The translations under genes and the position numbers were made by a program. From assembly GCF_013141825.1 (NCBI RefSeq), contig NZ_RZNH01000042.1, forward strand, positions 1-48,828: 48,828 nt of DNA, read 5' to 3'. Shown here piece by piece: positions 8,725-17,172 of the stretch. Positions within the stretch are counted from its first letter, which is position 1. Every line of letters begins with the position of its first letter. The notes below the pieces were generated by a model. It saw only the letters and a list, made by a program, of their open reading frames with translations. It had not been told where the DNA came from and did not search any database. This DNA comes from Marinifilum caeruleilacunae (GTDB taxonomy: Bacteria; Bacteroidota; Bacteroidia; Bacteroidales; Marinifilaceae).

Positions 8725-9903
8725 TTACAGTTTATATTTCAGTAATTCGGTAATGGTTTTGTAATATTCATGCTCTACTTCAAGGTAAGTGTCAACACTT
8801 TCGTAATAATAAATATTTTCGGTAAGATATTCAATTACAGATATTTCGCTATGATTTAGTGCTTTTTGAAGAAGCGTGTCATATCTTTTTTCTGTAAAAA
8901 TACTTTCATACTCTTTCAGGCTTTTTTCAAGATTTAAAAAGTTTCGAAAAAGTTTCAAAAATTTATTTTCGAGCTCCATTTTTCCAATTAAAAATTCTTC
9001 TTTGCTAAATTGTTCAAGAAGTTTGGCGCGTTTCACCTTGTTCTTATTTTCCCATAAAGGTATACTTAATCCAAGTTTCATACCGTTGGCTTGTTTCATG
9101 ATATCTGAATTCAGGTAACGATAGCCGATACTTAATTTAGGAAGCGAGTTGCTTTTCACAAGCGAAGTCTCTTTCGCGGCAATTTTTTCATTGGCACTTA
9201 AAAGCTTCATTTGTGGATCAGCTTGTAAGGATTCTAAGAGCAATTCCTGCATTTGCTTATCAATACTCATTAGAGGATACTCTAGCAGCCTAAGATCTAT
9301 TTCCTTTCCGCCGTTTAGTGTAATCAAATCATCAGTAAGATTCGAAGTTTTACTTTCAATCATTTTTAACTGATTGGCAGTGTTCAAACGAAGCATCTTA
9401 ATTTTATTGGCCTCAAGTATGGTTGCATCGCCCTCCTCCAGTCGTTTTTGAAAAAGTTCATTTAACTTTTCAGCATTGTTCAAACGTGCATTCAGCTCAA
9501 CTTGTTGCTTGTTGTAGTAAATTAAGCGTATGCAAAGTAATTTTGCCTCAAGTAGAATCTCCTGCCTCGATTTTGCCTTGTAATTTTCAGTATTGGCAAT
9601 TTGCTCTTTTTTTAACTGATTTTTATACAAGTAGCTTGTCGGAAAATCAAAAGATTGGCTAAGAAGTATTTCATAAGGTTTTCCTTCTTCAGATGAAAAG
9701 CTCTTTTCCCACTCGAATTCAGGGTTGGCCAAATTCGTTTGAGCCTTGAATGCCAGTTTTTGGGCTTCAAAAAACTGTTCATTTGCTTTTAGTGCAGGAT
9801 TGTTTTTTTCAATAGTTGAAAGCACTTCTTGAACCGTGTTTTGAGCCCTTGCTGAAAGGCTCAAAACCAATATCATGCTTAGGAGTATTATTTTATTCAT
9901 CAT
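8725..9903 (-). CDS. TolC-family outer-membrane channel (CzcC/CusC-like) of heavy-metal RND efflux system
   Basis: 392 residues with a signal peptide (about 1-20, ending in ARAQ). The body is mostly alpha-helical coiled coil with two related halves, as in outer-membrane efflux (OEP/TolC) proteins, and near the lower end of the family's length. It would form the outer-membrane exit duct for the RND pump encoded just upstream. The ATGATG start overlaps the 3' end of the pump gene by 11 nt, which implies translational coupling. It is the last gene of the operon, and a hairpin terminator follows at 8589-8614. Which metal is exported cannot be told from this subunit. Confidence 0.88.
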   Translation of the reverse strand: MMNKIILLSMILVLSLSARAQNTVQEVLSTIEKNNPALKANEQFFEAQKLAFKAQTNLANPEFEWEKSFSSEEGKPYEILLSQSFDFPTSYLYKNQLKKEQIANTENYKAKSRQEILLEAKLLCIRLIYYNKQQVELNARLNNAEKLNELFQKRLEEGDATILEANKIKMLRLNTANQLKMIESKTSNLTDDLITLNGGKEIDLRLLEYPLMSIDKQMQELLLESLQADPQMKLLSANEKIAAKETSLVKSNSLPKLSIGYRYLNSDIMKQANGMKLGLSIPLWENKNKVKRAKLLEQFSKEEFLIGKMELENKFLKLFRNFLNLEKSLKEYESIFTEKRYDTLLQKALNHSEISVIEYLTENIYYYESVDTYLEVEHEYYKTITELLKYKL

Positions 9904-12900
9904 CTTTCTTTTTCTTGTTTAATACCAGGTAAACGATCGGAATAACATAGATATTCAGAAGGGTAGAGGTTAGCAATCCTCCAAGAATTACAATCGCCAT
10001 AGGGCTTTGAATTTCATTTCCAGGCTGATCGCTGGCCAGAGCCATAGGAATCAAAGCCAGGGCCGCTGTTAAGGCTGTCATCAAAATTGGGCTCAATCGA
10101 TTCACCGAACCACTTAATATGATCTCCTTAAGCTGTAAACCTTTTTCCTGTAAACTCTGATAGTTTGATATCAGTAGAATTCCATTTCTGGTCGCAATGC
10201 CAAATAAGGTTATGAAACCAATAATTGCAGGAATACTTAGCATACCAGAAGTAAAGAAAATGGTAAACACACCTCCAATTAAAGCCAAGGGTAGATTGAG
10301 CATGATGATTCCTGCCAACTGAGAACTTCTAAATTCCTGGAGCAGGAGAAGGAAGATAATCAGTAAACTAAATATGGATGCAATCATTAGAATTCTGGAA
10401 GCTTTTGCCTCACTTTCGAATTGTCCGCCATATTCAATGCGGTATCCTTCTGGCAGCTTGATGTTATCGTCCACACTTTTTTGAATATCGGCAACAATAC
10501 CACTCAAATCTCTATCGGCAACATTGGCCGATACAACCAATTTTCGTTGTACATTTTCACGACTTATGGTATTTGGTCCCGATAAAGACTGAATATCGGC
10601 AACATAGCTGAATGGAACTTTCTTTCCATCCCAGGTGTCGATTAAAGCATTCCTGATGGCTTCAATACTTCCTCGATTTTCTTCGTTGTATTTTACAACC
10701 AAATCGAAGGCCCTGATTCCTTCAAATACATCAGAAACTTTTGCACCCCCAAAAGCTACATGAATAAACTCCGAAAACTGTGAGATTGAGATGCCATATT
10801 TTGCCAGCATATCTCTTCTTGGAGTAATTCTTACCTGTGGAATTTCTACCTGCTGTTCAACGTTCACATCAACCACACCTTCTATGGTTGAGATGGAAGC
10901 TTTAATTTGATTGGCAGTTTGAAACATCAGGTTCAAGTCGTCGCCAAACATTTTAATGGCTATATTGGCTTTGGTACCCGAAAGAATATGGTCTATTCTA
11001 TGACTTAATGGTTGTCCGATGGCAAAATTAACGCCCTGAATCTGGTTTAGTTTCTCCCTAACTTCCTGTAAAAATTCCGATTTACTTCGATCCGTCAATA
11101 TGAAAGGAACCTCAATTTCTGACGTATTCACACCAAAGGAATGCTCATCCAGCTCTGAACGACCCGTTCTTCTGGCTGTGAGTTTAACTTCGGGAATGGT
11201 TAGCAGTGCCTCTTCGGCCAATACCTTGGTTTTATTCGATTCCTCGAGAGCAATACCTGGTTTTGTAATCGCAGTAATCGTTAAAGATCCTTCATTAAAA
11301 TCGGGCAGGAAGTTACGCCCAAGACTTGTTAATGTAATAATGGATGCAATAAACAAAACAGCGGCTCCTCCTAAGATTAACTTTTTATGATTTAGTGCTG
11401 CTTGTAATGAATTTCCATACCATTTATTTAATCGGGAAACCAACCAGCTTTCCTTACTTTTTTTATCGAGCATTTTATCGCCGGTAAGCATAAAACTGCA
11501 CAGCACAGGAGTTAGTGTTATGGCCACGATTAAGGAGGCAAATAACGCTACAATAAATGCAATACCAAGAGGTTGAAGCATTCTTCCTTCCATCCCGCTA
11601 AGGAAGAAAAGAGGCAAAAATGCCGCGATAATAATAAAGGTTGCATTAATAATGGACGACCTGATTTCGCAAGAAGCATCGTAAACCACTTTGATAGGAT
11701 TTGTTCGCTTTTCTTTTGGCAGAAGATGATTTTGCCTTAAACGCTTGTACACATTTTCAACATCAATAATGGCATCATCTACCAAATCTCCAATGGCAAT
11801 GGCCATACCGCCAAGTGTCATGGTATTAATGGTAATTCCTAAAAATTTTAATGTAATTACGGTTACCAGCAAAGAAATTGGAATGGCCAATAGTGAGATC
11901 ATAGTGGTCCTGTAATTCATCAGGAACAGGAACAGAATTACGATCACAAATACCGAACCTTCCAACAAGGCTTTTTGCACATTTCCAATGGAAGAGTTAA
12001 TAAAATCCGCTTGACGGAATATGTGTGTATTTACATTGATTCCCTCTGGCAATGATTTGGATAGCTCTTCGATTGAAGCATCCAGTTTTTCTGTTAGCTT
12101 TAGCGTATTTACACCGGGCTGCTTTTTCACAGTAAGCAATACCGATTGCTTGGCATTGATTGTTGCAGCACCAATTTTGGGAGCCGCGGCAGCTTTCACT
12201 TCTGCAATATCGCTAATGCGGATCGGAACGTTATTGTACATCTTAACAACAGAGTTGCCAAGTTCTTCGAAGTCTGAAGTTCGCGCAATTCCCCTAATGT
12301 TATACTGATTTCCATATTCGTTAATGAAACCTCCGGCAGAATTCTGATTGGTTGCTTCGGCAGCTTTCATCAGCTCATCGATACTTACATGATAGTATCG
12401 CATTTTTTGAGGGTTCGCAAGGATTTGGTACTGTTTGTAATCTCCACCAATTACCACCACCTGGGCAACCCCATTAATAGCTAACAATTGTGGCCTGATG
12501 GTCCAATCGGCAATGGTTCGCAACTCCATCGGATCAACAGTATCCGATTGTAAGCCAATCATTAATACCTCGCCCATGATCGACGACTGAGGAGCAAGGG
12601 TTGGATTTCCTGCACCTTCGGGCAATAATTCAGACAATGGCATTAGTTTTTCACTAACAATTTGCCTGGCTCGATAGATATCTGTTCCCCATTCAAACTC
12701 AATCCAAACAATGGAAAATCCTGCTGAAGATGAAGAACGTAACCTTCTCACATCGGTGGCTCCATTTACGGCAGTTTCGATGGGAAAAGTAACTAACTTT
12801 TCCACTTCTTCCGGTGCCATACCATGAGCCTCGGTCATAACAACTACGGTTGGAGCTGTTAAATCCGGAAACACATCCACATCCATATTTACTGTAGTGT

Positions 12901-12985
12901 AGCTACCGCCTATAATAAGTAGGGCAGAAACAAACATTACAAGAATGCGGTTGTGCAATGCATATTGTATGATTTTATTTAGCAC
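9893..12985 (-). CDS. CzcA/CusA-family heavy-metal efflux RND transporter
   Basis: About 1031 residues from a GTG at 12985. An upstream ATG at 13078 would add 31 residues without RND features and would overlap the adaptor gene by 47 nt, so I prefer the GTG, which begins VLNKIIQYALHNR like other family members. The order is an N-terminal TM helix, a porter domain with VFPDLTAPTVVVMTEAHGM, TM helices from about 340, a second porter half, and a final helix bundle. The proton-relay segment GMAIAIGDLVDDAIIDVEN (around residues 400-418) carries several acidic residues, as in metal (HME) RND pumps. Divalent pumps such as CzcA and monovalent pumps such as CusA differ in this motif. The DD...D pattern here argues against a simple CusA type, but I cannot name the metal. 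The pump takes metal ions from periplasm or cytosol and passes them through the TolC-like partner. It is the fourth gene of a five-gene operon. Confidence 0.92.
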   Translation of the reverse strand: MLNKIIQYALHNRILVMFVSALLIIGGSYTTVNMDVDVFPDLTAPTVVVMTEAHGMAPEEVEKLVTFPIETAVNGATDVRRLRSSSSAGFSIVWIEFEWGTDIYRARQIVSEKLMPLSELLPEGAGNPTLAPQSSIMGEVLMIGLQSDTVDPMELRTIADWTIRPQLLAINGVAQVVVIGGDYKQYQILANPQKMRYYHVSIDELMKAAEATNQNSAGGFINEYGNQYNIRGIARTSDFEELGNSVVKMYNNVPIRISDIAEVKAAAAPKIGAATINAKQSVLLTVKKQPGVNTLKLTEKLDASIEELSKSLPEGINVNTHIFRQADFINSSIGNVQKALLEGSVFVIVILFLFLMNYRTTMISLLAIPISLLVTVITLKFLGITINTMTLGGMAIAIGDLVDDAIIDVENVYKRLRQNHLLPKEKRTNPIKVVYDASCEIRSSIINATFIIIAAFLPLFFLSGMEGRMLQPLGIAFIVALFASLIVAITLTPVLCSFMLTGDKMLDKKSKESWLVSRLNKWYGNSLQAALNHKKLILGGAAVLFIASIITLTSLGRNFLPDFNEGSLTITAITKPGIALEESNKTKVLAEEALLTIPEVKLTARRTGRSELDEHSFGVNTSEIEVPFILTDRSKSEFLQEVREKLNQIQGVNFAIGQPLSHRIDHILSGTKANIAIKMFGDDLNLMFQTANQIKASISTIEGVVDVNVEQQVEIPQVRITPRRDMLAKYGISISQFSEFIHVAFGGAKVSDVFEGIRAFDLVVKYNEENRGSIEAIRNALIDTWDGKKVPFSYVADIQSLSGPNTISRENVQRKLVVSANVADRDLSGIVADIQKSVDDNIKLPEGYRIEYGGQFESEAKASRILMIASIFSLLIIFLLLLQEFRSSQLAGIIMLNLPLALIGGVFTIFFTSGMLSIPAIIGFITLFGIATRNGILLISNYQSLQEKGLQLKEIILSGSVNRLSPILMTALTAALALIPMALASDQPGNEIQSPMAIVILGGLLTSTLLNIYVIPIVYLVLNKKKKDDE

Positions 12986-13031
12986 AATGTATCTTTTTAA
13001 ATTTTTAAAATCGGTAAATAATTTCGAACCA

Positions 13032-14579
13032 TTAATGTTCGTGAGAATGAGCTGGTAAGGATCCTGCCAAAGAAGCAAGTTTCACAAAGTAAGCTCCTTG
13101 TGTAACAACTCTGTCACCCTCATTTAATCCGTTAAGGATTTCCACTTCACGACCATTATCGGCTCCAATTTTGATAAATCTTTTTTCAAAACTTTCGCCA
13201 CCAGTTTGAACAAAAACGTATTTCAATCCTTGATCTTCAAGAATTGCCGATTTTTCAATGTGCAATACGTTTTTGGCATTTTCCGATTTCAAATAGACCT
13301 CGACAAATGAGCCTGCGTAAAGTTCTGGTGTTAAATCCAACTCAAAATACAATGGTGTGGTATAATCTTCCTCATGGATATCCTTTCCGTAGGCAATGAT
13401 TCTACCATTTAATTCTTCGGTACTAAACACCTTATCGCGATAAGGAAGCTTAAAATTGGCCGATTTAATATGAGTCAGTTCCTGCAAGTGCTTTTGGTAT
13501 ACATCAGCTTTCAGCATTAATTTCGATCCTTGATCTACTTTCGCTAATACACTTCCTTTTTCAACATATTGTCCTTCGTTAACGTAGATGTTACAAACAA
13601 ATCCGTTTACCGGAGAAAGAATGGAAAGTCCGTTGGCGGTAAAATTCTTGTTGATACTGTTGAATTGAACCTTAGCATTTTCATAGGCCGATTTGGCCTC
13701 AAGGAAAGCTTTTTCAGTAACAATTTTATCTTCTCGCAAGCTTTTTGCCCTTTCAAATTCAGCTTCTGTTTTTTCGAGCTTTAGTTTTGCTTCGGTGTAT
13801 TGTGTTGATAAGTTGCTGCCAGCCAATTCTTTACCAGAAATGGTGAACAATGGAGCATTTTTACGAATGGTTTTTCCTGCCACAATATCGGTCGAACTAA
13901 AGTGTACAACACCACTTGTTTTAGCAACTACCTGCTTCTCCATGTTTACAGCTGGTTGTAGTGTGCCAGTTGTCTTGATAATGTTTTGGAAGTTAGAATT
14001 TTTAACTTCAGCGGTAGCAAAATCAATTTTCCATGCCTGTTCTTTCAGGAAACTGATCTCATTATCCGTTCCTGATTCCTGAACTGCTGCATTGTCAGCT
14101 TCTGTATGATCCTTATAAACAGGGATGTTTTTGGCAACAAACTTTTCCTTTCCATACTTCGAATTCACTTCAAATACCAATGTTGCCGAACCTGCTTTTT
14201 TAGGCATTAGCGCAGGTGTAAAAATGCCATTTCTGCTTGGTGCATTTACAGTGTTTGCGTAGCCTTTTCCTTCTACCATAAGAATGACTTTTACACTTCC
14301 TTCTGTATAAGGTTTGTAGGTTTTTAAGTTGGTTAAGTGTGTGGTAAATTTCGATACATGATCTAACATGAGTTTAGGAAACTCTACAAATAACTCTGTG
14401 TTTTCGTTGTATAAAGTAAGGCTCATTGTAGAATGATCTTCTTCGCCATGAGCTGCGTGAGTATCAGGGCCATGCGCATGTCCACCATGATCGTGTCCGT
14501 GCGAATTGGTATTTGGCTTACATGCCATTAATAATGATAAGGCAAAACTTATCCAGATATATCGTTTCATTTTATTCAT
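13032..14579 (-). CDS. Efflux RND periplasmic adaptor (CusB/CzcB-like), His-rich lipoprotein
   Basis: 515 residues. The lipobox LLMAC places the acylated Cys near residue 20. It is followed by a His-rich segment (HGHDHGGHAHG...HAAHGEEDH, residues about 27-50) suited to binding Zn, Co, Cu or Ni in the periplasm. An extra beta-sandwich domain (about 55-160) precedes the standard adaptor core: a barrel-sandwich half-motif near 210-245, a helical hairpin (about 255-320), the returning half-motif (LSPVNGFVCNIYVNEGQYVEKG), a beta-barrel, and a membrane-proximal domain ending in GLNEGDRVVTQGAYFVKLASL. The adaptor joins the inner-membrane pump to the outer-membrane channel. It lies 46 nt upstream of the pump start and downstream of two His-rich genes. 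An internal ATG three codons later is an equally good start. Confidence 0.9.
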   Translation of the reverse strand: MNKMKRYIWISFALSLLMACKPNTNSHGHDHGGHAHGPDTHAAHGEEDHSTMSLTLYNENTELFVEFPKLMLDHVSKFTTHLTNLKTYKPYTEGSVKVILMVEGKGYANTVNAPSRNGIFTPALMPKKAGSATLVFEVNSKYGKEKFVAKNIPVYKDHTEADNAAVQESGTDNEISFLKEQAWKIDFATAEVKNSNFQNIIKTTGTLQPAVNMEKQVVAKTSGVVHFSSTDIVAGKTIRKNAPLFTISGKELAGSNLSTQYTEAKLKLEKTEAEFERAKSLREDKIVTEKAFLEAKSAYENAKVQFNSINKNFTANGLSILSPVNGFVCNIYVNEGQYVEKGSVLAKVDQGSKLMLKADVYQKHLQELTHIKSANFKLPYRDKVFSTEELNGRIIAYGKDIHEEDYTTPLYFELDLTPELYAGSFVEVYLKSENAKNVLHIEKSAILEDQGLKYVFVQTGGESFEKRFIKIGADNGREVEILNGLNEGDRVVTQGAYFVKLASLAGSLPAHSHEH

Positions 14580-14649
14580 TTCTTGAATTTATAACTCATA
14601 ATTTCAATAGCCGAGCCGGAGTTTAGGTTCCCCGACTCAGCTAATTTTT

Positions 14650-14934
14650 TTAATGCTTGTGCCCGTGATCGTGATCGTGATCGTGATCGTGGTCGTGATC
14701 ATGGTCATGATCATGTCCCTCTTCATGTTTGGTGCTATCTACTTCAAACTCTTCCTGGTGATGCGCACTGTCATGATCATGAGAGTGAGCTCCTTCGCCA
14801 TGGTCGTGTCCGTGATCATGGTCGTGACCTTCATGAGAATGGATTTCTTCTTTTTTCTCAGATTTTTTACCTGAATTAGCACATGATGTAAATAGCAGTC
14901 CACAAATGGACAGAACAAATAATAATTTTTTCAT
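14650..14934 (-). CDS. Small poly-His/Asp lipoprotein, putative metal-binding
   Basis: 94 residues from the ATG at 14934, chosen because it starts the signal peptide MKKLLFVLSICGLLFTSC. The upstream in-frame start would add 19 residues with no signal features. The lipobox is LFTSC. The mature chain is only about 76 residues, yet holds about 24 His, mostly as HD/HG pairs, ending in eight Asp-His pairs and GHKH. It has no folded domain that I recognise. By composition and by its place between the adaptor and another His-rich gene, it probably binds or buffers the exported metal at the membrane surface. Its signal peptide closely resembles that of the Cys-rich lipoprotein at 16582-16914. The run of eight near-identical hexanucleotide units that encodes the tail could vary in length by slippage. 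Confidence 0.8.
   Translation of the reverse strand: MKKLLFVLSICGLLFTSCANSGKKSEKKEEIHSHEGHDHDHGHDHGEGAHSHDHDSAHHQEEFEVDSTKHEEGHDHDHDHDHDHDHDHDHGHKH
14665..14712. repeat. Hexanucleotide tandem repeat (eight units) coding the His-Asp tail
   Basis: Four perfect GTGATC units (14665-14688) are followed by four one- or two-base variants up to 14712. On the minus strand they encode alternating Asp and His. Unit loss or gain keeps the frame and changes only tail length. Confidence 0.85.
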
Positions 14935-15125
14935 TGGATTGAAATTTGAGTTAGGTTGCAGAAAAACAGGCAAATACATATTATAGTACACAGTGTTTAT
15001 CTACAACACTTGTTATAAATGATATTAATAATGAGTTTAAATGTATTGTGTAGTATGTATCATAATGTTGTAATGTATGACACAATGATTGCATGAGAGC
15101 AATATAAATACTACAAGCATATTCT

Positions 15126-15548
15126 TTAAGCTAAGAATGAACTGGGCGGACCTCTCCTAGGAGGCGTAAACCTGAGTGGTTCGGGAGTTAATTGTTGGTT
15201 GCGTAATTTAAAGCTATGTAGCTTTTTACTTTCCTCACAATCCAGTTGGACATGATCGGCCTGAAGGAAAACCTTATAAATATTTTCCTTTTGAACTCTG
15301 TTGTGAGTAAGAACGCAGCATGTTTCACCACTGGCTTCATGACTGTGACTCCAGTGCACACCATTATGACGATGAGCATTAGCATGAGAGTGCGAATGTC
15401 CATGATGATGGCTTTTTATTACCGAGACATGATGGTGATTATCGAATTGATGAATGTGGTGGTCATGAGGAACAATATCGTGTGCCAGCAATACCAACAT
15501 TGGTATTACCATACTCAAACACATCAGATAGTTTTTAATCTTCCTCAT
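15126..15548 (-). CDS. Small His-rich secreted or membrane-anchored protein, first gene of metal-efflux operon
   Basis: 140 residues of unknown function. A hydrophobic segment (about 6-22) could be an uncleaved anchor or a signal peptide. It is followed by a strongly His-rich stretch (HDIVPHDHHIHQFDNHHH, then HHHGHSHSHANAHRHNGVHWSHSHE) and a CC pair near residue 77. The C-terminus is PPRRGPPSSFLA. Small proteins with a similar ending (R-x-P-P) occur in front of metal efflux genes in Proteobacteria, for example DUF2946, but I cannot prove relationship. Position and composition support a role in metal sensing, buffering or delivery to the pump. A good promoter lies just upstream (15567-15597). 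Confidence 0.65.
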   Translation of the reverse strand: MRKIKNYLMCLSMVIPMLVLLAHDIVPHDHHIHQFDNHHHVSVIKSHHHGHSHSHANAHRHNGVHWSHSHEASGETCCVLTHNRVQKENIYKVFLQADHVQLDCEESKKLHSFKLRNQQLTPEPLRFTPPRRGPPSSFLA

Positions 15549-15566
15549 TTACGCAATTGTTTGCGA

Positions 15567-15597
15567 CAAATATAAATTATCAAAAATAGAAATCCAA
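15567..15597 (-). promoter_or_regulatory. Promoter of the metal-efflux operon
   Basis: On the minus strand, TTG (15597-15595) is followed after 20 nt by TATATTTG (15574-15567), matching the Bacteroidetes consensus. It is 19 nt upstream of the first ATG of the operon. I see no metal-regulator gene next to it. Confidence 0.65.
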
Positions 15598-15630
15598 TAC
15601 CTAAGATATGTGATTAATATTTCTCTAACA

Positions 15631-15662
15631 AAAAATCCATGAAAATGTATTCATGGATTTTT
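15631..15662 (-). terminator. Terminator after the acyltransferase gene
   Basis: A perfect 13-bp stem (15631-15643 with 15650-15662) has a 6-nt loop and A/T runs on both sides. It separates the acyltransferase gene from the efflux operon. Confidence 0.75.
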
Positions 15663-15681
15663 ATAATAAATTGATTAATAG

Positions 15682-16341
15682 TTAATACAGCTCGTGGCTG
15701 ATTTTTCCTTCCAGTTTTTTTGCAGGGTTGCCTACATAAACGCCCCATTCTTCCGTTTTTTGTTTTGTTAAACTTGCACCCATGGCTAGCAGGGTGCCTT
15801 TGGCCAAATGAGAATAATCGCGAATGGTTGCATTCACTCCAAAAAAGCAGTAGGATTCTATGGTACAATGACCCGACATGACTACATGGGAGGTGAAAAA
15901 AACGTGGTCTTTAATTTCGCCATGATGCCCAATGTGATTGCCACTCCATAGAACCACATTATTGCCAATTTTAGTAAATGGCTGCAAGGTATTATCTTCC
16001 AGTATGAAACAGTTCTCACCAATCTCGTTCCCACAAACCGTAGCTTTTGAACTGATGTATGAAATGTAATCGTAACCTTTTTCTTTTCCAGCCAGGTATA
16101 CTTTTTCTCTTAACTGGTTCATTTTTTTACCAGTCATAGGTGCAAATAGTTTGTATTGGCTTGGTGGGTATTCATTTTCCACGCTTTCAAAAGCCACCAC
16201 TGGCAGTCCTTTGAAAGAATCTTCTTTAATGTATTCCTGATTTACCGTGAATGCCACAACTTCGTGCTCACTGTCGTTTTCGAGGTACCAATGAGCCAGT
16301 TCAGCAGTGTCTAAAATTCCGAAAATAATTACCTTAGCCAT
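15682..16341 (-). CDS. NeuD-like sugar O-acyltransferase (hexapeptide repeat)
   Basis: 219 residues. The N-terminal part (MAKVIIFGILDTAELAHWYLEND) is the Rossmann-like PglD N-terminal domain seen in NeuD/PglD acyltransferases. From about residue 100 there is a left-handed beta-helix of hexapeptide repeats (IGENCFILEDNTLQPFTKIGNNVVLWSGN). HIGHHGEI holds the probable catalytic His. The C-terminal VYVGNPAKKLEG is the usual end of acetyl-CoA-dependent sugar acetyltransferases. It probably acetylates an amino or hydroxyl group of a nucleotide sugar or surface glycan. No glycan gene cluster is nearby, so the substrate is unknown. It is a single-gene unit with its own terminator. Confidence 0.82.
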   Translation of the reverse strand: MAKVIIFGILDTAELAHWYLENDSEHEVVAFTVNQEYIKEDSFKGLPVVAFESVENEYPPSQYKLFAPMTGKKMNQLREKVYLAGKEKGYDYISYISSKATVCGNEIGENCFILEDNTLQPFTKIGNNVVLWSGNHIGHHGEIKDHVFFTSHVVMSGHCTIESYCFFGVNATIRDYSHLAKGTLLAMGASLTKQKTEEWGVYVGNPAKKLEGKISHELY

Positions 16342-16523
16342 ACCATAAATTTGTTTGTGCTTAAAAAAGATCCGATTGAGTATTTTCCAATTGTTCGTAG
16401 GAAGTGAGGTAGATGTGCTTGTCTATCTATAAGATAATCAAGATCATAATGAAAAACAAATTTAATTGTACTCTAGTTTTATTTTTGATAAATAGATTTT
16501 GATTGTAAGATTACACTAACAGG

Positions 16524-16558
16524 TACAAAAAAAGGCCGCTCCTAAATAGTGCGACCTT
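16524..16558 (-). terminator. Terminator after the Cys-rich lipoprotein gene
   Basis: AAGGCCGC (16532-16539) pairs with GCGACCTT (16551-16558) with one wobble. On the minus strand a run of seven Ts follows. Confidence 0.8.
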
Positions 16559-16581
16559 ATCAATATCTTTTAAAAAAAGTC

Positions 16582-16914
16582 TTATGACTCTTTGCTGCAT
16601 TCTTTTTTGCAATCACCTTTGCATTCAGTTGCTGCAGTAGCTTCTGTTTTTTCTTTCGAACAACAAGATTTATTAGCTTCGGCTTTTTTGTCTTCGCAAC
16701 AAGATTTTTTAGTTTCAGCAGTAGCTTCCTTTGAACATTCAGTTTTTGTACCGTGAGTACATCCTTGTGAACATCCTTTTTCTAAATCTGCACTAGCTTC
16801 AGTTTTTTCTTTTGAACAACAAGCTTTTTCTTCAGCTGAAGCCGTTTTGGTTTTGTTTCCACAAGAGCTTAATACGAATCCGCAGATTGCGATAGCAAAT
16901 AATAGTTTTTTCAT
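16582..16914 (-). CDS. Cys-rich lipoprotein with CC repeats, putative metal-binding
   Basis: 110 residues with a lipoprotein signal peptide (MKKLLFAIAICGFVLSSC). The mature chain has 13 Cys including the lipidated one, with three CC pairs in a loose repeat (ACCSKEKTEA, SCCEDKKAEA, SCCSKEKTEA) separated by Lys/Glu/Ala-rich linkers, and single Cys residues in GC and EC pairs. No fold is evident, so it looks metallothionein-like in composition. The signal peptide is nearly the same as that of the poly-His lipoprotein about 1.7 kb away, which suggests the two are diverged copies with His replaced by Cys. Binding of a soft metal (Cu, Zn, Cd) in the periplasm is the likely role, but this is inference. 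It is a single-gene unit. Confidence 0.75.
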   Translation of the reverse strand: MKKLLFAIAICGFVLSSCGNKTKTASAEEKACCSKEKTEASADLEKGCSQGCTHGTKTECSKEATAETKKSCCEDKKAEANKSCCSKEKTEATAATECKGDCKKECSKES

Positions 16915-17083
16915 TTTTCTGATCTATTTAAATAAAATTAATTACCCCTTTATTTTAGAATCGTGAATATATCCTTTATAGCTATTATTTGCAAATCAAT
17001 TATTATGATATCTGGATAGATAAATTAAATATCGAAAGGGTTTGGGTAGGACTATGATTTGGGAATGAATATCTTCTAAAAAA

Positions 17084-17121
17084 AATAAGTGTATCTCTGT
17101 TTTTAAAGGGATACACTTATT
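17084..17121 (-). terminator. Terminator after the secreted beta-repeat gene
   Basis: A 12-bp perfect stem (17084-17095 with 17110-17121) is followed on the minus strand by a T-run. A second small palindrome, GATTCTTAAGAATC, lies at 17132-17145. Confidence 0.8.
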
Positions 17122-17172
17122 AAAAAAATGTGATTCTTAAGAATCATCTGGTCACTCGACCCACATTGGTCA

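Noticed and set aside
12986-13078. Longer N-terminus for the RND pump (ATG at 13078)
   Set aside because: The 31 added residues do not resemble the family and would overlap the adaptor gene by 47 nt; the GTG at 12985 begins at the usual family start.
14665-14712. Tandem repeat considered as a CRISPR or regulatory array
   Set aside because: Units are 6 bp, contiguous and in frame with His-Asp codons, so it is protein-coding, not a spacer array. No CRISPR array is seen anywhere in the window.
14653-14874. Plus-strand frame opposite the poly-His gene
   Set aside because: It reads as a Val/Met/Ile-rich repeat that is simply the complement of the His-Asp hexamers; shadow of the real gene.
15246-15575. 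Plus-strand ORF of 109 codons opposite the first efflux gene
   Set aside because: Met-rich complement of a His-rich gene; the minus-strand gene has the signal peptide, the promoter and operon context.
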